From positions 1,223,001 to 1,287,000 of the forward strand of contig NC_082413.1 of assembly GCF_004011695.2 (NCBI RefSeq): a DNA stretch of 64,000 nt, given 5' to 3'. The notes under the pieces are model-generated. The model saw only the letters and a program-made list of their open reading frames with translations. It was not told the origin of the DNA and made no database searches. A program made the position numbers and the translations under genes. Positions 34,660 through 46,730 of the stretch are shown one piece after another. The stretch comes from Ascochyta rabiei. Its lineage: Eukaryota; Ascomycota; Dothideomycetes; Pleosporales; Didymellaceae. Every line of letters begins with the position of its first letter. Position 1 is the stretch's first letter.

Positions 34660-37600
34660 ATGCCTCGCAGGCAGTTCGTGGCTGACCTGGCAGCTGCCGT
34701 AGAGGGCGCCTCGGTCGCCGGCATCTCAGACATTCAGTCTGGCGCTGACGATGGCGAATTTACCTTCATGTGCCTTGCAGACGACCACAAGCTCAACGTA
34801 TCAGTCTTGATTCCTGGTGAGTTGCCTTGACCTGCTTGTGCTGACGTCTTGACTTCGGGCATCTTGTATCGCAGTATCGCAGTACCGCTGACATCGACCA
34901 TAGAGCTTTCTGACTATCCCTCTAGCCACATTTGCATGATCTTCGGTCCAGACAATGCTCCTGCTAGAGTGTCCAGCACATTGGCTGATATCTCCGCAAC
35001 CGGAAAGACGGTTCAGCAGATACTAGAGCTCGTTTCTCGCAAACTGGAGTCGACTGACAAAGACGGCGACCAACAGATGCTCAACTCACAGCAGCTCGAG
35101 GGTTGGGAAGATGGGTTAGAAGATGACGATGACGAAGAGTACGAGGAGGATTATTTCCCGGGCGATGAAGACATGTTGCCTAAGCCCTTTAGCAATGGAC
35201 ACCAAAGTTCAATCCCAGGAACCTTCACTGAGCCCTCGGCTGACTTTCGACAACGTATCCGCCGAGATCTTTGGGCAGCAAAGAGCAATGGATACAAGGT
35301 CGGTCACCTGGGCGGGCTCATGGACGGTCTTGGGTGCTACGTCAGCCTTTCCGTCCGCATCACGAAGCTCGGTATCTCGGAGGAAGCTATGCAGGCCTGG
35401 CAGGTGGAACCTACTGATTATCTCATCGCAATATTCTACTATCCGGCTGGGTACAAGAGCATAGATGACTTACGATCATACGACGCCAGCCAGGCACAAC
35501 GCAACTTCGGCACGCGCATCGGCATTTCCGAATCCTACAAGCCCTCGTTACAGGAAGCCGTGCAAGCTTTCACCGTACTCAGCAAGGAAGACGAGAAGCG
35601 TCGCGAGGAAGCTCAGCAGGCAGACTCTCAGCAACAGACTTTGGTCCAATCAGGCTTCCGCCCTTCTTTTATCTCGCGACCTCTGAATGAGCTCCTAGCG
35701 CAACGGTTCCACATGCTGCTTAAGTATCGACACGCTGGAATGCCATGGAATGGCGCTGAGTTGTTCTACAACGAACAGATACTGTGGCCCATGAGCAAGC
35801 ATTCGGAAGGCTCAGAAGACAAGTATTACGCTCCTGAGGAGGTCAGCACCGCATATCCTTCCCTCATCACAGCCGATCATATCCAGCAGTCGACAGACGC
35901 AGAACACTCATTGCCGCTTGTCGGCATGCAGTTCGTTCTACGCCACTTTGTGCGTTGCACCGAGTTTTGTCTCATCTGCTTCAGTAAGATGGCCGACGAC
36001 CTTCAAGCGATCAAGCCGTATGTCTGTGACAACCCGCTCTGTCTCTACCAGTACATGTCGCTAGGCTTCGGACCGAGTATCGAGCACGAGGTCCTATCTC
36101 AACCGAAAGTGGTAGATTTGCTGGTCAGCTTCTGTTACTCTAGCGCACGTCAATCTCGACTGGAAGACTTTCCTGCCGGTCTCGCCCTCTTGGTCCCTCC
36201 CGCGGTGTCTTATGAGCAAGACTACCCCCTCAGCTCTTCCTATCGAGGCAGTATGATGCAGCCTCAGTCAGATCTAGGATCGTCAAGGACATCGAGCGGA
36301 CATGTACCAACTCCGTTGGAAATGAAACTGAACCTGGACAACAGAGAGATGATGTTTGAAGACATGACCAAACCTTGCCCTGTAAAAGGGAACGAGTGGA
36401 TCACGCTGCGATTCGACGATGATCCGAGCAAAGCTTTGCACTGTCGTATAGTTGACGCGTCGTACTACCCTTCTGTCAAGGTATCTGAGCCTTTCGAACC
36501 GGCGGTCCCAGATGCAGCTTCAGGAACCCCTCATAGATATGGTTATCTGCAACCAGCCCCACAAACCCCAATCTCAAAGCCAGCACCCAAGGCTTCGCAC
36601 AACACTGGCGAGTTTCGTCCAGCCAAGTTCCAGATCTACAACCAAAATTTCGACGATCTGCCGGAGCAAAACAAACGCCAAGTCATTTGCGCGCTCCTCG
36701 ATCTACTTCCCCCTATCAAGGATCTGAGACAGTACCTCATTCGAAAAGCACAGTCTTCTCTGAGTGCATGGACAGACCGTCTGTCTCCCGCAGCCCTTGG
36801 CCTGCTGCGTTGGATCATTGCATCCAACCGAGCATGTATTCTCCAAGTTGAGTCCGATGATGATGCCGCTACGGGTCGCAAAGCCGAGGATCGACTGTAC
36901 GGAATGTCACAATGGGCTCAGTTTCGATTCGCCATGGGTGCACCAGACAAAGAACGACGGTTTGTGCAGTCTGTTCGAGATGTCTCCAAGAGACTCCGCT
37001 TGAAACATCCGACCCTCTTCGCCTGGCACGGTAGCCCATTGCATAATTGGCACAGTATCATCCGCGAAGGCCTCCATTTCAATGAGACTCATCACGGACG
37101 CGCGTTCGGCCACGGCGTCTATCATTCTCTAGAAATCGGTACCAGTCTAGGCTACTCCGGCTACGGCGGAGTTGGCATCACGTGGCCAAACAGTGAACTC
37201 AAGATCCAGCAATCTCTAGCTCTGAACGAGATCGTCAACGCTCCGCAAGAGTTCATTAGCAGGAGCCCCCACCTGGTGGTATCCCAGCTTGACTGGATCC
37301 AGACTCGATATCTCTTCGTCAGCAGCGCCGGCACTCAGCAAGCAACCAGTGCATTGGACAAGGGTTCGTTACCGTTGGAAATTCTGGAGCAGGATCCTAC
37401 TGTAACGCCAATGGGAAGTGATGGCAAACTTGTCATCCCCATCCGCGCGATCGCAGGTTCTCGACGTCCCAAGTCACTGAACACCACAGTAAGTTATTGT
37501 TTACTTCTTTCAGTCTCTTCGATCACTGACCCTCGAGTAGCACAATAAGCGACAAAAGGCAGGAGGGACAAGCAAGTATGATGCTATTGAGATTGAGGAT

Positions 37601-38428
37601 GATGACGCTGCAAGCGTCACTACGCTAGACGAGGATATGGTCATTTTCGAGAGCGACTCACCAAGCATCGAACAATTCGTCGAACTCCTCCCGACACCCA
37701 ACTTTGCTAAAGACGGCAAGGGAAAGTCCAAGGTGGGTGGGCTTTTCAATAAGCCCGGCGGTTTAAAGCCATCCAAGTCTCTTACAGATTACGTACCGGG
37801 GATTTTGGACTACGATACTCTACCTATGCTTCAGCAACCGGCGTGGGCCTCTTCTACCGCAACAAAGTGTTTAATGCGCGACTTCAAGGCCCTTATCAAG
37901 ACGCAGAACGAGCAACCGCTGCACGAGCTTGGCTGGCACATCGACGAAGACAGGACTGAGAATATGTACCAATGGATTGTGGAACTTCATTCTTTCGATC
38001 CTACTCTACCTTTGGCGCAGGATATGAAGAAGCGAGGCGTTAAGAGCGTTGTCCTAGAACTTCGCTTTGGGAAAGACTACCCAATGGTGCCGCCATTCGT
38101 TCGTGTCATTCGGCCCCGCTTCTTAACCTTCGCCGCTGGAGGAGGCGGCCACGTCACTGCTGGCGGTGCCATGTGCATGGAGCTTTTGACCAACGACGGC
38201 TGGAGTGCAGTTTCTTCGATTGAGTCCGTTCTGGTCCAAGTGCGCATGGCTATCACCAGCCTTGAATCAAAGCCGGCTCGTCTTGAGAGTGGAGGATGCA
38301 ACAACTACGGTGTTGGTGAGGCTGTTGACGCCTACATCCGTGCCTGCGCCATGCATGGTTGGACCGTGCCCACAGGATTCAAAGAACTGGCGTACGGAGG
38401 TGCGGGTCCATCAAGCCACCTTGGCTAG
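34660..38428 (+). CDS. PARP catalytic domain fused to a UBE2Q-type ubiquitin E2
   Basis: Predicted 1209 residues from exons 34660-34816, 34904-37488 and 37541-38428; introns 87 and 52 bp. The N-terminal ~110 residues look RWD/UEV-like (LNVSVLIPELSDYPSSHICM), followed by an acidic stretch (about 130-150). The ART core lies near residues 740-900. HGS His761 is in FAWHGSPLHNWHSIIREGL, Tyr792 in GHGVYHS, and the third position is probably Tyr855 in TRYLFVS, as in PARP6/8/16-like mono-ADP-ribosyltransferases. The C-terminal ~230 residues form a UBC fold with the UBE2Q-type active site GGAMCMELLT (Cys1126) and GWSAVSSIESVLVQVRMAI. The protein therefore joins ADP-ribosyl transfer and ubiquitin conjugation in one chain. 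Such fusions are known in filamentous fungi, but I know of little functional work. Confidence 0.92.
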
Positions 38429-38666
38429 TTGCTGGTGAGACGTTAGGGTTTATTACAAAAGTATATGCATCAGTGCGGCGCTTGCATTGCAGTTTCGTAC
38501 CTGCTTGGTAGCATACTACGGCGTTTGGGGTACTACTATGGTAAAAGCATCTCACGACGGCGCTAAGGGTTTTGCATGATACATTAGGGCATGAGCATGG
38601 CGCATCAACTCATACATGCGATTTTAATAGAAACCGCAATTGATACAAGTCTACACAAGGTCTTGT
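38429..38666. other. Short convergent intergenic region
   Basis: 3' regions of the PARP-E2 gene and the OPT transporter. Nothing else is seen. Confidence 0.55.
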
Positions 38667-40886
38667 TCACAGGTGGGGTACATCCAAGCTTGCCAACAAC
38701 AGATTCACGATGCTGAACAGCCCTTCTCCCAAGATCAAGCCACTGGCTAACACGATGATGGGCGTCTCACTGTTGCCTTTCCATCGCCTCCACCACAGAC
38801 TGATAAGACCGCCAACAGTGCGTGCCAGGGTGAATGAGGGCGTGTTGTACATGCCTACAGCGAAGTCAGCGTATGGTCACAATCACAACACACAATACGT
38901 ACCAACAGCGACAGCGATTCCGCCCGGCACAAAATCGATCCACCACCCACTTAGCCCTCTCTGCTTCCTGTTCGTTCCCCACACTCTAATCATTGTGCCT
39001 ATCGCAAAGATCACCGCAGCTCCACTAGCCCACTCCCCTACCATGGGCGGCAGTCCCTTGCCTGTGACGAGCCTTGCCGTAAACACCCACACGTACCCCG
39101 TCGGCACTTCGAACAGTCCACCGGGAATCGTGTACACCTTCGTATACAGTTTGTAGACAACCGCAGACAGCACAGCACCGACGCCACTCCCAATCATCTG
39201 ACCCCAGAATTGCGCACTCGGCGCTGCGCCAATGAGATGTCCACACTTGAGATCCTGCAACAAGTCGCCGGCTTGTAGTGCCGCGCTTTCACTGATGGCG
39301 CCGGCAACGAGGTTGATGATGACGGCGTTCTTCGCACCAGGGCCAGTCGTCGGTGTGACGAGTGCGAATACGAGCTGTGTCAGCTTCGAGATGCCAGACA
39401 CAGGGTTCAGGTCGGTTTCGCCTAACGCGCGGACACCCATGATGCTCAGTAGGAGCGCGAGGACGAGAGAAAGGAGGGTTAGGCGGAAGGGGATAAGACC
39501 GGGAAAGGAGACGTGGACGGCGACTACGCAGAGGACGAGGGAGGCGACAAGGCCGATGAGCGTCGTACGGGTGGAGATGAGATGTTCGGGTGGTGCGTCC
39601 GGCTCGGAGGAGGAGTCGAGGTGCTTTTTGATGGCGGCAATGGGGCTAGCGGACGTGCTGCCATCCGAGAGGGAGGTGTATCCTGGGCTAGAAGAGATGT
39701 TGAAGGTTAGAAGCTCGCGCCAAGTATGTGATTGGAATGTCTCCTTTGCGACCGGGTAGTAGAGGCGTGTGATTGCGATAACGGGGCGGATCACGAGCCA
39801 ACCAAGACTGACAAGGGAATCTGCAAGCATGATGGCGAGGGATATCCATACTATCCAGCCCTTGGAGCCATTGGTCCAGTCTGATACCGGACCTGGTGCC
39901 CAGCCTTTGTGCTTTGCCAAAGGCGATAGTAAACCCCAGCCTATGATGGCGCCGAGAAGCATGTGCAGTGTTGTTGCGGGGCCCATGATGATACCTTGAC
40001 CGACGTAGGCAGGGGATGGGTTCAGGGTCCATAGCCATTTGGTTGCGAGAGGGAGGCCAAAGATTGGGATGTCGTGAAGTTGGGGAACAAAGTAGGATGC
40101 AACCGTGTAGAGAGCAGAGCCCGCAAAGGCGATGACGAGGAGTCGGATCTTCGCTTTCCAGTCTCCGTCATCGTCGTCGTCGTCTTGTTCCTGGCCTCTT
40201 GCTTCGACGCGCTCATCTTGCAATAGTCCTCTTGATTCATCGCCTGCTTCGTTCCCGCCCTGCCTGGTGTGTGGGATAGTAGGGCCTGACTCTTTCTCGC
40301 CGTGTAGCACCTTGATCAACAGAGCGGTAGCGGTCCCACTTGGGAATTTCAGCTTCTCCCTGATGATCATCTCCCTCCTCAACGGCACAGCGAACACTAC
40401 GCCAAAGAAGCAGATACCCACTGACCATACGATCAGCTTCCAAAGACTGATATCCAAGGGACCACCTTCCTCCGGTTTTAGCAGAAAGTTCAACGCTGGA
40501 ATAACGCCTACAAATCCACATCCCAAAGGCATCGTGCCAACAGATCCAGCGACTGATTGAACGAGTACATTCTCCACGGGAGTGAAGGGGAGCTTCAGCG
40601 TGCGTGCAACAACTTTAAAGTATGCAAACCCAATCAGAGCAGAGGGCATAGCCATGCCAGATACCCATCCAGTCTGCAGGCCGAAATACATGTTCGAAAA
40701 ACATATCACGACGCCAATACCGAGGCCCACCAGAACGCCTCGCGGCGTGAAGTTCTGCGGCTGTGCAGCTTGCTCCGCCAGATAGTCACGGTCTCCAGCA
40801 TGGATTGGCGCATCGTCCCCAGCATCGTCCGCTCTTTCGTACTCATCCGTCGATGGCCGTGGTGATGATCCTCGGTCTGGTGCCAT
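38667..40886 (-). CDS. OPT-family oligopeptide / metal-chelate transporter
   Basis: Predicted 723 residues from exons 38903-40886 and 38667-38854 (48-bp intron, phase 1). The second exon supplies the last two hydrophobic segments (TPSFTLARTVGGLISLW and TPIIVLASGLILGEGLFSI). It belongs to the OPT superfamily, closer to the YSL-like branch: an early segment VICFSNMYFGLQTGWVSGMA, then LKFPSGTATALLIKVLHG, NPSPAYVGQGIIMGPATTLH and GDLLQDLKCGHLIGAAP. There are about 14-16 membrane segments, with an Asp-rich cytosolic loop (EQDDDDDDGDWK). Members move oligopeptides, glutathione or metal chelates with protons; the substrate here is unknown. Confidence 0.9.
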
Positions 40887-41212
40887 GGTCGGTAAATCCT
40901 GGAGGGGGACCGTGACGGACAGCGTGAAGTTTAGAATGTGATAGGACGTTCAGTCGAGCATCTTAGAAAAGCCAGGATGGTATTGCGTGCTCAGATAGAT
41001 GTAGATAGCGCGGCCTTCCATGATGCAATTAGTAACGTTCCCCACACGTGATGAGGCTGGCGGTAGAGCCGGCTTATCTCCGATTTGTCAGTGTCCGCCA
41101 ACACCCAACACGCATCGCGAGCTGCCGTTCAGGGACATTGTTCGGCGCGCTTCAGTTCGTCGATACTCCCTCAGCCCAGCCATCCCAGCTTTCGAGGCTC
41201 CTTTGATTCGCC
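40887..41212. other. Divergent promoter region OPT / GPI8
   Basis: Head-to-head intergenic segment of 326 bp. No coding feature or repeat is seen. Confidence 0.55.
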
Positions 41213-42425
41213 ATGAAATTCTCCAGCGCCCTGCTTCCGCTGCTGGCGGCGCCTTTCGTTGCAGGAGAGCACACATCCAACTGGGCTGTACTGGTGTCGA
41301 CATCGCGCTTTTGGTTCAACTACCGCCACCTCGCCAACGTCCTCTCGCTCTACCGTACCGTCAAGCGTCTCGGCATCCCCGACTCACAGATCATCCTCAT
41401 GCTGCCTGACGACATGGCCTGCAACCCCCGCAACGCCTTTCCCGGCAGCGTGTACAACAACGCCGACCGCGCTCTGGACCTGTATGGAGACAACATCGAG
41501 GTCGACTACCGAGGCTACGAAGTCACAGTGGAGAATTTTATTCGTCTTATGACAGACCGTGTAGGCGAGGACATTCCACGGAGCAAGCGCTTGATGACGG
41601 ACGAGCGTAGCAATATCCTTGTGTACATGACAGGACACGGCGGTAACGAGTTTTTGAAGTTTCAAGACGCAGAAGAGATCAGCGCTTTCGACCTCGCAGA
41701 CGCGTTTGGTCAGATGTGGGAGAAGAAACGGTACGCTGCCTTCCCTATACCTGCACCGTATGCGCCTCACTAACGCGTCCTCTAGCTATCACGAGATGCT
41801 TTTCATGATAGACACCTGCCAAGCCAACACCATGTACTCGAAGTTTTACTCACCCAACATCCTCGCAACCGGCTCCTCCGAAATCGACCAGTCTTCCTAC
41901 TCGCACCATGCCGACCAAGACGTAGGCGTCGCCGTCATCGATCGCTACACGTACTACAACCTCGAGTTCCTAGAAACACAGGTTCGCGACCCAACGTCGA
42001 AGCTCACCATGGGCGAACTTTTCGATAGCTACGACGAAGAAAAGATCCACTCGCACCCAGGCATACGCTACGATTTGTTTGAGGGCGGAGAGCACTCAGC
42101 AAGGAACAGGCTGGTTATGGACTTTTTCGGAAACGTGCAGAACGTAGAGGTGGAGGGAGAGAAGAGGAATGAAACACGGTGGAAACAAGAGCTAGAGGCT
42201 ATCGAGAAAATGATTCTTGAGGCGAAGAGGAGGCACAACGAGAGCTTGAGTATGGATGCTCGGGTACAACGCATTGCTGAAGAAGCAAAACCGGCTCAAA
42301 GTTTCAAGAAGCAAGGTGCGGCTATGGTACGTGAGGAGCAGAGTTGGTCTAAGCAAATCGTTGGTGCTGTGGCGTTGGCAGTTTGTGCTGTAGCCTGGGC
42401 TGCAGGGAGCTGGCTCGAGTCGTGA
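41213..42425 (+). CDS. gpi8: GPI-anchor transamidase catalytic subunit
   Basis: Predicted 385 residues from exons 41213-41730 and 41786-42425 (55-bp intron with a CTAAC branch site). This is the Cys protease (C13 legumain-like) of the ER transamidase that replaces the C-terminal signal of GPI proteins with the anchor. A signal peptide covers residues 1-18. The domain opens [20 protein letters not shown]. The catalytic dyad is His142 ([14 protein letters not shown]) and Cys184 ([11 protein letters not shown]), with 41 residues between as usual. Also typical are [20 protein letters not shown] and [15 protein letters not shown]-terminal membrane segment ([20 protein letters not shown]) anchors it in the ER. 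Identification is firm. Confidence 0.96.
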
Positions 42426-44446
42426 TGAGCTGGATGCACGTCATGATCATTTATACACGCTATATACCCCCCCGAGTAATCGAACGTTGAACACTATCTG
42501 CCAGTGGCCATTCAATACTGCTATGCCCTCCTCTAGCCCTCCGTTGCCTGCGGTAAGCCATCTCCTTCGTCTGAGGCCGTTGCTTTGTGCCACTTCCCAT
42601 CCTTTCCCGTTCTCCAATCTGCTAACAGTCTCGTTTCCACCCCTGAGTTGACGAGTCCTGATACTGCGAAACATACCAGAGCCCCCCGCCCCGCCTTTTG
42701 CCGATCTCCATCCACAAACCATCTGACTGGCAAAACAGCGTAGAATCAAGAACGTGACAAGCACGATAGCGACGAGAGATTGAACACCTCGTGAACTGCT
42801 GCCGAAGACCCACCGGCGATGGTCATCATTAAGCGACTATCGCATCCCTTCCCGCGATGCAACTGTCTGACGCGCTTGCAAGTTGCTGATCTGAAGGCAG
42901 GCATTTTCAAGGATATTGTTCACCCTTTACTAATCGGGAGTTCAAGAAGAACAAACAGAACAACAATATAGATCAATTCGATGACTGCAGCCTTAATGAA
43001 ATAGCTCGCATTTGCGATGAGCTCTGAGTACGGGCCCGCTAACGCACTCGTGGATGGTACAGTCGTCGCAGAGGAAGGTGCGTTTGCTTTGCCTGTCGGT
43101 CGCCGGCTCGTGCCAGTAGTGTGCGACGGTTCGTGCACCATCAGATCCACAGCCATGGATGTCTCTGAAAGCTACACCGCACTCAGGGTCTTCGCACAAA
43201 ACTCAAAGTCGACCTCATCTCCTTGCCCTGACCTGTATCCGTCCAACACATCTGATCGCTATCACGGCGATTTCGGTAGTAAAAACCACCAGGCGCCGGC
43301 TGTGGCTTTCTAAGACGTGGCTCAGCCTTACCAGGGCTGGACAAGTGTGCCGGGATGCTGGGTGCTAGGCTGGATAGCGACGGGGTAAGCAACGAATTCG
43401 CGAACGCGACGGTTGATCGACTGATGGCCAGCCAGGTTTCCTGAAGAAATGAATGCGAGCCAAGCGGCAAGCACCTTGGACCCATTGTCAATGGCAAGGA
43501 GCCCTTGCTGTGCCCAATTACGCGACCAGACGAGCGCTTCGTCCTGATCAACCATGTGTTTCGAAACATCAAGCAACTGCAAAGCTACGGATCGTCCGTT
43601 CATCTCGGCAGGAGCCTGGCAGACGGGCGTGGGTCTTGGCGGCGCTGGGTACGCGTCCACGCGACGATGAGATTCCCACTAAAAGTGGGCACTGACCATA
43701 CGGCGCGAGGACTCACGCTGCAATGCTGCATTGCGTCACTCAAAGGCGGCTTTCGAGACGTGGTTGCGATCCGGTTCCCCGGTTGATTGATGGATCTGTA
43801 ATACCAGCCAACGGGTGCTGGCGGGAACCATAGCCCTACGAGGAGGCATCAGATCCTCAAGGCCTTGGACGTTTGCATCGTCGCATATACAGTCTTGCAC
43901 TTGGTCAATCGCGCACCCAATCTGCTCTTTACGTGCGCCTTTCTCTCTTGGTTTAAGATGCAACCGTCGGAGCCAGCGTCCCAGCATCCCAGCGTCCTAG
44001 CGTCCCTTGACACGGCAGCCCAGTAGTCTGATCACACGCTGGAAAGCTCTCGCGCAACACCCATGCCCCGGCCGCTCCTGCTGGCTTACCTGACCTGCCT
44101 TAAAAACACCCTGCCTGTGTCACTCGGATTTCCCCCCTCCAGTCTCGCTTTCCCAATCCTGCATTTATCTCGCTCTTTCCCATCCTCCTCCTCCATCACC
44201 TCCGCCGTGACTGCCACGTGCCGCACAACAATCCCCCAATGCAGCACACACTGCCGACAACTCGCCCAGGCACGGTCTCCAAGCTGTGATAGCTTCCACG
44301 CTTTTGTGATCTCGCTGCGTCCTGCAACCCAAACCCACTTCCCCACCGCCGTCCACCCTCACAGCACCTGCCCTCGGCCTCCACAGCTAGCAAGACCACC
44401 GCAATCGACAAGCCTGCCAACTACCATCGCTGGAGTCCAAGACAAC
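42426..44446. other. 2-kb region without a supported gene
   Basis: Several open frames (for example 42920-43199 and 43328-43603 on minus) carry hydrophobic or Cys-containing segments but no family match, and I found no consistent exon chain. The right end is a pyrimidine-rich promoter-like tract before the retropepsin-like gene. Confidence 0.45.
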
Positions 44447-45347
44447 ATGGCAGGAGGCAACCACTGTGAAGCTGGCTGTAAAGGCACCTCACTCTGTCTC
44501 ATGTTTCACTAACTAACGTGTTGCAGACCTATCCAACGCACCTGCAGCTCCTTCTACATCACTCCTCAACGACGCATCGCACCTTCCTGCGCATCCTTAT
44601 TCGCACACACAGGTAGCAGACTACAAACACGATGCAACCCCGGCTGCTTCCTTCGTCACTATCTGGACAACACGCTTGAAGACACACTGCAAGAAGGTTG
44701 CGTACGATCTGATTGGGACCTTCAAACGCCGATCTCGTCAGGAGAGGAATGTAGAAGATGCGCCACCACTGAGCACGAGCAACACTTGGAACATGCCTAT
44801 CAACATCATTTACCTCATGTCCGTTTACGGACCAGAGATCAGGCGCTCCGCGACCGGAAGGTTCGATTCCCAGTCCGATGTCGACCTCATGTCAAGCACC
44901 TATGCTGTACGGGTCCTTGGTCTTCATTTCGACAACGCCAATTCAGTGCCGGTTGGAAAGACAATAACCGGCGAGGTCGTCCACAGTATCGGACAAGTGA
45001 CTGCCAGGTGGGGTCCTACACAGGATGCGACGTTGTCCTCACCTTCAGGCGACAAGATAACGCTCACGGCAAAGACCTACCACGCGACTTTCCATGTCAT
45101 CGACTCTGATGAATTTGACGTCTACATTGGTCACCCATCACTAGTAAAAAACGGTCTTTACGGAAAGAAGCCCAAGGTGCTTAACCCTTTCCGCTCGTAT
45201 GGTTCCGCAGCTGGCCCAACCGCTACTTCAAATTCTGCCCAAGACCAGGAATATCTTCGAAGAGTGGAAGCAGAACGTCTGGCCGTGGCCCAACTTATGC
45301 AACAACAGGTTCGTTCACAGACATTTGTGAGTCAACGGAGAGACTAA
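44447..45347 (+). CDS. Retropepsin-fold protein with altered active site
   Basis: Predicted 283 residues from exons 44447-44477 and 44527-45347 (49-bp intron with an ACTAAC branch site). A 100-residue polar N-terminus precedes a domain with the layout of retroviral/LTR-type aspartic proteases: first strand and active-site loop as GRFDSQSDVDLMSS (Asp124), later HATFHVIDSDEFDVYIGHPSL, which matches the 'F-x-V ... D-x-x-I/L-G' end of the fold. The usual Asp-Ser/Thr-Gly is Asp-Ser-Gln, so catalysis may be lost. No gag, reverse transcriptase or integrase lies nearby, so this looks like a host gene rather than an intact element. The C-terminus is a short Gln/Arg-rich helix. Function unknown. Confidence 0.62.
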
Positions 45348-46730
45348 TAGAAGTAGACTCAAGGCACTTCCAAGAAGTAGGATTGCTTGCAATCGAACAC
45401 GAATGAAGAGACGAAAGTAAGGACATAGCTCACTTGTTCCTGAAAAATGCTAACGACAGTAGATGTCCGTCTCCGTCTAGACCTCTTAACGTATAGTGTC
45501 TGCGACCATATACGATACCCGGCCACAAGATCCACGTTCTGCCCGTCTTGTGCTCTATGACATCTACTCATCACGACACACACCCTCCTTTGTACGCCCT
45601 CTTGACGGATAGACAAAACGACTCACTGCTTTCACCTAGCTTTTCGGCACAACCTGCATGTTTCAACGTCAATTCTCCCACCGCTTCGACCTAGCAAGAC
45701 AATGACGCCTGGAGCGACGAAAAATTGCTAGCTTTAGACCTTTATACCTTCTTATTCTTCTGTAGGATATTTGCGGCTTGCGCGGATAGCATCAGCAAGG
45801 CGCCTCGGAAAATTTTCTTTCTTTGCCCACCACTATGGCTTGCTTGGATAATATAAGTAGAGTGCCTTGGATAACACTTTTGTCCTTCTCTCCACCACAT
45901 CTTAATCATTTGTACTATTGTACATACTGGTGCTGCATTAGCGTTGTGTATGGCCTCGGCTTGGTTGCACACTTTATTATTACAAGACTAGCATTGCGCA
46001 GGGCCGACGACTGCCTTGGGACAAACTGTTGTTTATTCCATAATCTAGACGTATCATTATGGCCAACATGAGGCAGGCGTCTTCTCCAACTATTCAACCT
46101 TGTGAACATCACCATCACCCATGACTCTTACAAGACGTAGGTGACGCCGCTGTAGTTGCCTCCAATGCCGCCTCCGCTAAAAATTATGTAATCCAAGTCT
46201 GTATTTGACAGCGAGCGTTGCTTTACCCTAGTGGTTGGGTATCCGCTCTGCAAGAGGGATCAATCAACGGGTGTCCCAAGCACTTTGAAGTGAGAGCCAG
46301 ATACTGTCGGGGTGCCACTAAAGGCCACAGCGAGTGGTCAATGTAAGAACATCACACTTCTATGCGCGTTAGGAGCTTCAAATGGTCGAATTTAACACTC
46401 GGGCATAAGCTGATCTGTACAACGAACGGGGAGTAAGGAAGGGTTCTTGAAATTGCGACATGTTGAGAGCAAGCGCTGAGACACAGAATGCATCGCACAG
46501 GAACTACACGAATGTTGAATGATTGCAGGATTTGCGTTACTACATACTGAAATGATCTGGTCAAAGATGCACCTAACGCAAACGACCGCTGAAGCACCCT
46601 TCATCTCTCTTCTGTGTGTCTTTGGTTCATGATCTTTCTCGCTGTCCTCTCTTTCAAAATTGCTGGTAGGAGTATCCGCTGCCGCTTTGAGTTCTTCGCT
46701 GACCCTCTCTTGACAGTCCAGTGTGGAGCC
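45348..46730. other. 1.4-kb AT-richer intergenic region
   Basis: No supported gene. A glycine-rich minus-strand frame near 46117-46226 and a tRNA-like stretch near 46220-46290 were considered and not called. Confidence 0.45.

Noticed and set aside
42920..43199. Minus-strand frames with a hydrophobic C-terminus or several Cys
   Set aside because: Two competing frames, no recognisable family, and no consistent exon structure.
43328..43603. Minus-strand 91-codon frame starting MNGRSVALQLL
   Set aside because: No domain, and an overlapping open frame exists on the opposite strand.
46117..46226. Glycine-rich minus-strand exon-like frame ending SGVTYVL
   Set aside because: It has a plausible acceptor, but no upstream exon or family match was found.
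46220..46290. tRNA-like stretch (CTAGTGGTTGGGTATCCG)
   Set aside because: It resembles a D-arm, but no matching T-arm or acceptor stem could be paired.
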